Source of the DNA: an uncultured Clostridia bacterium
Lineage (GTDB): Bacteria; Bacillota; Clostridia; UMGS1810
Direction: 5' to 3'
Assembly (NCBI GenBank): GCA_934500705.1
Contig: CAKSTI010000011.1
Span: 44,925 to 108,924, forward strand
DNA: 64,000 nucleotides
Made by a program: the position numbers and the translations under genes. Below the pieces are notes generated by a model. That model ran no database searches and had not been told where the DNA came from. It saw only the letters and a list, made by a program, of their open reading frames with translations. Below, piece after piece: positions 61,999 to 64,000 of this stretch. The stretch's first letter is position 1. Each line of letters begins with the position of its first letter.

Positions 61999-64000
61999 TT
62001 ATTTTAGGTTTTCCAGTATGCGCATAAATACTGCGGCTGCCTGCGCCCTTGTCGTGTTTGCCTTAGGTGCAAAGCTCTTGTCGGCATTACCCGTCATAAC
62101 GGATTTTTCAGCCGCCCAGATTACTGCCTGCCGTGCATAATCGGAAATATCACCATTATCCGTATAATCCGTGCTGCCGCTTGTAGTTATGTCATATCCC
62201 TTAAATGTTGCATAGCGGTAGATAATTGCCGCCATTTGCTCACGTGTAATCGGCTCACTCGGAGCAAAGAGGTCTTTGGAAATTCCCGAAACAATTCCGT
62301 TTGCATTTGCCCAGTCTATTGCCTTTTCATAATAACTGCCGATTTCAATGTCGGTGAATTTGCATTTTTCCGCCTGCGGCTCTTTTTCCATACGGTAGAT
62401 GACCGTTACAAACATTGCTCTGGTAATGTCGCTGCTTGGCGCAAATTCCGTATCCGACAAGCCTTTCATCAGACCGTTTTCGTATGCGTATTTTACCGAA
62501 TCATAGAACCAGTCGCTTTTTTCAATGTCGTAAAACGGGTTTTTCCACTCATCACCGCCCGTTGTGCCGCCGTCATTCTTTGTCCATTTGGCATAAAGAG
62601 TGAAGCTCTTTGTTACTTTCTCGGAAAAATCGTACTTTGTTTTAAGCGCTTTATCGGTGTACCAGCCGGCAAATTCAAATCCGTCCTTTGTCGGTGCAGA
62701 CGGCTGCGCAACCGCTGCGTCTTTTTGCACCTTAACGCTTTTTACCTTGCTGCCTCCGTTTGATTCAAAGGTTACGGTAAAGGAAGTTGACGAAGATCCG
62801 CCTCCGCCTCCGCCGCCTCCGGATTTTGTCCAATTAGCGGTCACTGTTACGTCAGCGGCGGGCATCTTAAAGGTTGTTTCGGCAGCCGTCTTGTCATCAA
62901 GCTGTACTCCTCCGTCCGCCGTCCAGCCGCTGAATGTGTAGCCGCTGCGCTCGCCCGCATTAATCGTTACCGTTTCGCCCTCCGAATAATCACCGCTTCC
63001 GGAAGAATCCGCATAGCTGCCGTTCACCGTTACGGTGTTGGATATTTTCCTTGTTACAATAGCCGTCTGCGGTGAGGAAGCATTTGCGGCAATATCCTGC
63101 GCATACAGCATTATAACGGCGCTTGCCTCCCCTTCATAGAGCTGTCCGGAAACAGCAAAGCCTCCGTCTGCTCCGGCAAGAACCTCTTCATTTTTACCGT
63201 ACACGATTCTGCTGCCCGCATCCGCCATTCCGGTTATCGTATATTCGCCGGTTTCCTTGTCGGCGTAGAATACGTCGGAGGAAAGCGTCAGCACAGGCGG
63301 CTCTTTATCCATATCCACAAGCAGGAATACGCTTGTTACGTCCTTGCCGGAAATGCCGTCAATTTTAAACATCAAACTTCCCTCAAATTCGGGGATTGCA
63401 AAGTCGCCGTTTTCGTTAGGTATTTCGGCATTTGTATCCATTCTTGTAAGCTTAAACGCCGCATTGCTGTCCGAACTGCTTACAGACAAGGTGTTGTCGC
63501 CGCCGCCTACATATGCGTGATAAACTCCGTTTTCGTCGGCGGTACACTCGTTACCGTTAACCGAAAGCATCATATCCATAGGCGTATATTTCGGAAGGAA
63601 TTCGCCCTCGGATTTTGTTTCCGCACTGTAATACTTGCCGTCCCCCGATTTTTTGTACGCACGAACACCGACCTTATAGGTTTTGTCCGGCATCAGGTTT
63701 TCGGCAGGAACAGACTCTGCAGATCCTTCGTTCACGCTTACCCCGTTTCCGCCAACGGTAAGAGCCATATCAATCGAGGTTGTGTTGCTGTCCAAATCGT
63801 ACCCAAAGCCCGTGTCTTGCCAAACACCGTTTTGCTCCTCATAAATTCTTACGGCATAACCGTCTGCGCCGTCTGCCGCATCCCACTGTGCACGCATTAC
63901 TTCATTCCCGGATGCCTGCAGGTTAACGCTTGCCGGTGCGGACGGCTCGTTTATATTGGTGTATGAAACCTTACTGTCAAATGCCTGATTGTCAATGGCG
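61999..64000 (-). CDS. SLH surface protein with FN3 and InlB-type repeats (5' part beyond window)
   Basis: The frame stays open to base 64000, so the N-terminus is outside. In the visible ~667 residues: a fibronectin type III domain near the edge (SAPASVNLQASGNEV, MRAQWDAADGADGYAVRIYEE); further beta domains; then two InlB/Listeria-Bacteroides-type repeats (GYTFSGWTADGG...TANWTK and GFEFAGWYTDKALKTKYDF...YAKWTK). A poly-Gly linker GGGGGGGGSSS lies between the two repeats, and three C-terminal SLH repeats (about the last 190 residues) follow the second. A wall-anchored multi-domain protein, perhaps an adhesin or glycan-binding or glycan-active enzyme whose catalytic part is not visible. Confidence 0.9.
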   Translation of the reverse strand, partial: AIDNQAFDSKVSYTNINEPSAPASVNLQASGNEVMRAQWDAADGADGYAVRIYEEQNGVWQDTGFGYDLDSNTTSIDMALTVGGNGVSVNEGSAESVPAENLMPDKTYKVGVRAYKKSGDGKYYSAETKSEGEFLPKYTPMDMMLSVNGNECTADENGVYHAYVGGGDNTLSVSSSDSNAAFKLTRMDTNAEIPNENGDFAIPEFEGSLMFKIDGISGKDVTSVFLLVDMDKEPPVLTLSSDVFYADKETGEYTITGMADAGSRIVYGKNEEVLAGADGGFAVSGQLYEGEASAVIMLYAQDIAANASSPQTAIVTRKISNTVTVNGSYADSSGSGDYSEGETVTINAGERSGYTFSGWTADGGVQLDDKTAAETTFKMPAADVTVTANWTKSGGGGGGGGSSSTSFTVTFESNGGSKVKSVKVQKDAAVAQPSAPTKDGFEFAGWYTDKALKTKYDFSEKVTKSFTLYAKWTKNDGGTTGGDEWKNPFYDIEKSDWFYDSVKYAYENGLMKGLSDTEFAPSSDITRAMFVTVIYRMEKEPQAEKCKFTDIEIGSYYEKAIDWANANGIVSGISKDLFAPSEPITREQMAAIIYRYATFKGYDITTSGSTDYTDNGDISDYARQAVIWAAEKSVMTGNADKSFAPKANTTRAQAAAVFMRILENLK

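Overview
The window looks like chromosome of an anaerobic, spore-forming Gram-positive bacterium of class Clostridia. The evidence is a sigma-G gene with a sigma-F type promoter, Rex, a CIRCE-controlled hrcA-grpE-dnaK-dnaJ operon, several S-layer-homology (SLH) surface proteins, two oxygen-sensitive radical systems and many ferredoxin-type iron-sulfur subunits. The SLH proteins with a C-terminal module ending in a 'DSL....PL' motif recall fibre-degrading Clostridia such as Monoglobus or Oscillospirales relatives; that placement is inference.

Layout. 1-7,290 (all minus): a housekeeping operon yicC-remA-gmk-rpoZ-coaBC-priA-def-fmt-(rsmB?), with tiny gaps or overlaps and a promoter near 7,245-7,270. 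7,294-12,160 (minus): the heat-shock operon with a perfect CIRCE operator and a terminator. 12,191-17,013 (minus): trkA-trkH-amidohydrolase-hemW behind a strong promoter. 17,038-34,404: a polysaccharide-utilisation-like locus. An ABC sugar importer without its ATPase is followed in one minus-strand run by six secreted proteins (one Asp-box propeller, two SLH proteins, three smaller ones). A divergent histidine kinase/response regulator pair stands at its head, with a dyad between the two. 34,404-34,900: a gene-free, repeat-rich stretch. 34,900-36,504: pckA. 36,681-39,075: feoA-feoB. 39,244-40,011: sigG (plus). 40,064-41,023: rex and a small membrane protein.

41,126-52,233 (minus) is the most striking region. 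One promoter appears to drive eleven genes in the order malate/lactate dehydrogenase, fumarase, hdrB, hdrC, hdrA, mvhD/flxD-like, flxC-like, flxB-like, flxA-like, a [2Fe-2S]/2[4Fe-4S] protein, and a fumarate-reductase-type flavoprotein. No membrane anchor is encoded. I infer a soluble NADH-linked Flx-Hdr complex delivering electrons to fumarate, possibly with flavin-based bifurcation to ferredoxin. With pckA nearby this would form a reductive PEP-oxaloacetate-malate-fumarate-succinate branch.

52,365-64,000: a YfcE-type phosphoesterase (minus); a plus-strand run of metallophosphoesterase, GH94-type phosphorylase and a sugar isomerase/epimerase-like TIM barrel; a minus-strand glycyl radical enzyme with its activase, divergent from an AraC regulator; a decayed IS200-type transposase relic; and the C-terminal part of a large FN3/InlB-repeat/SLH protein running off the right edge. 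I saw no tRNA, rRNA or CRISPR array.
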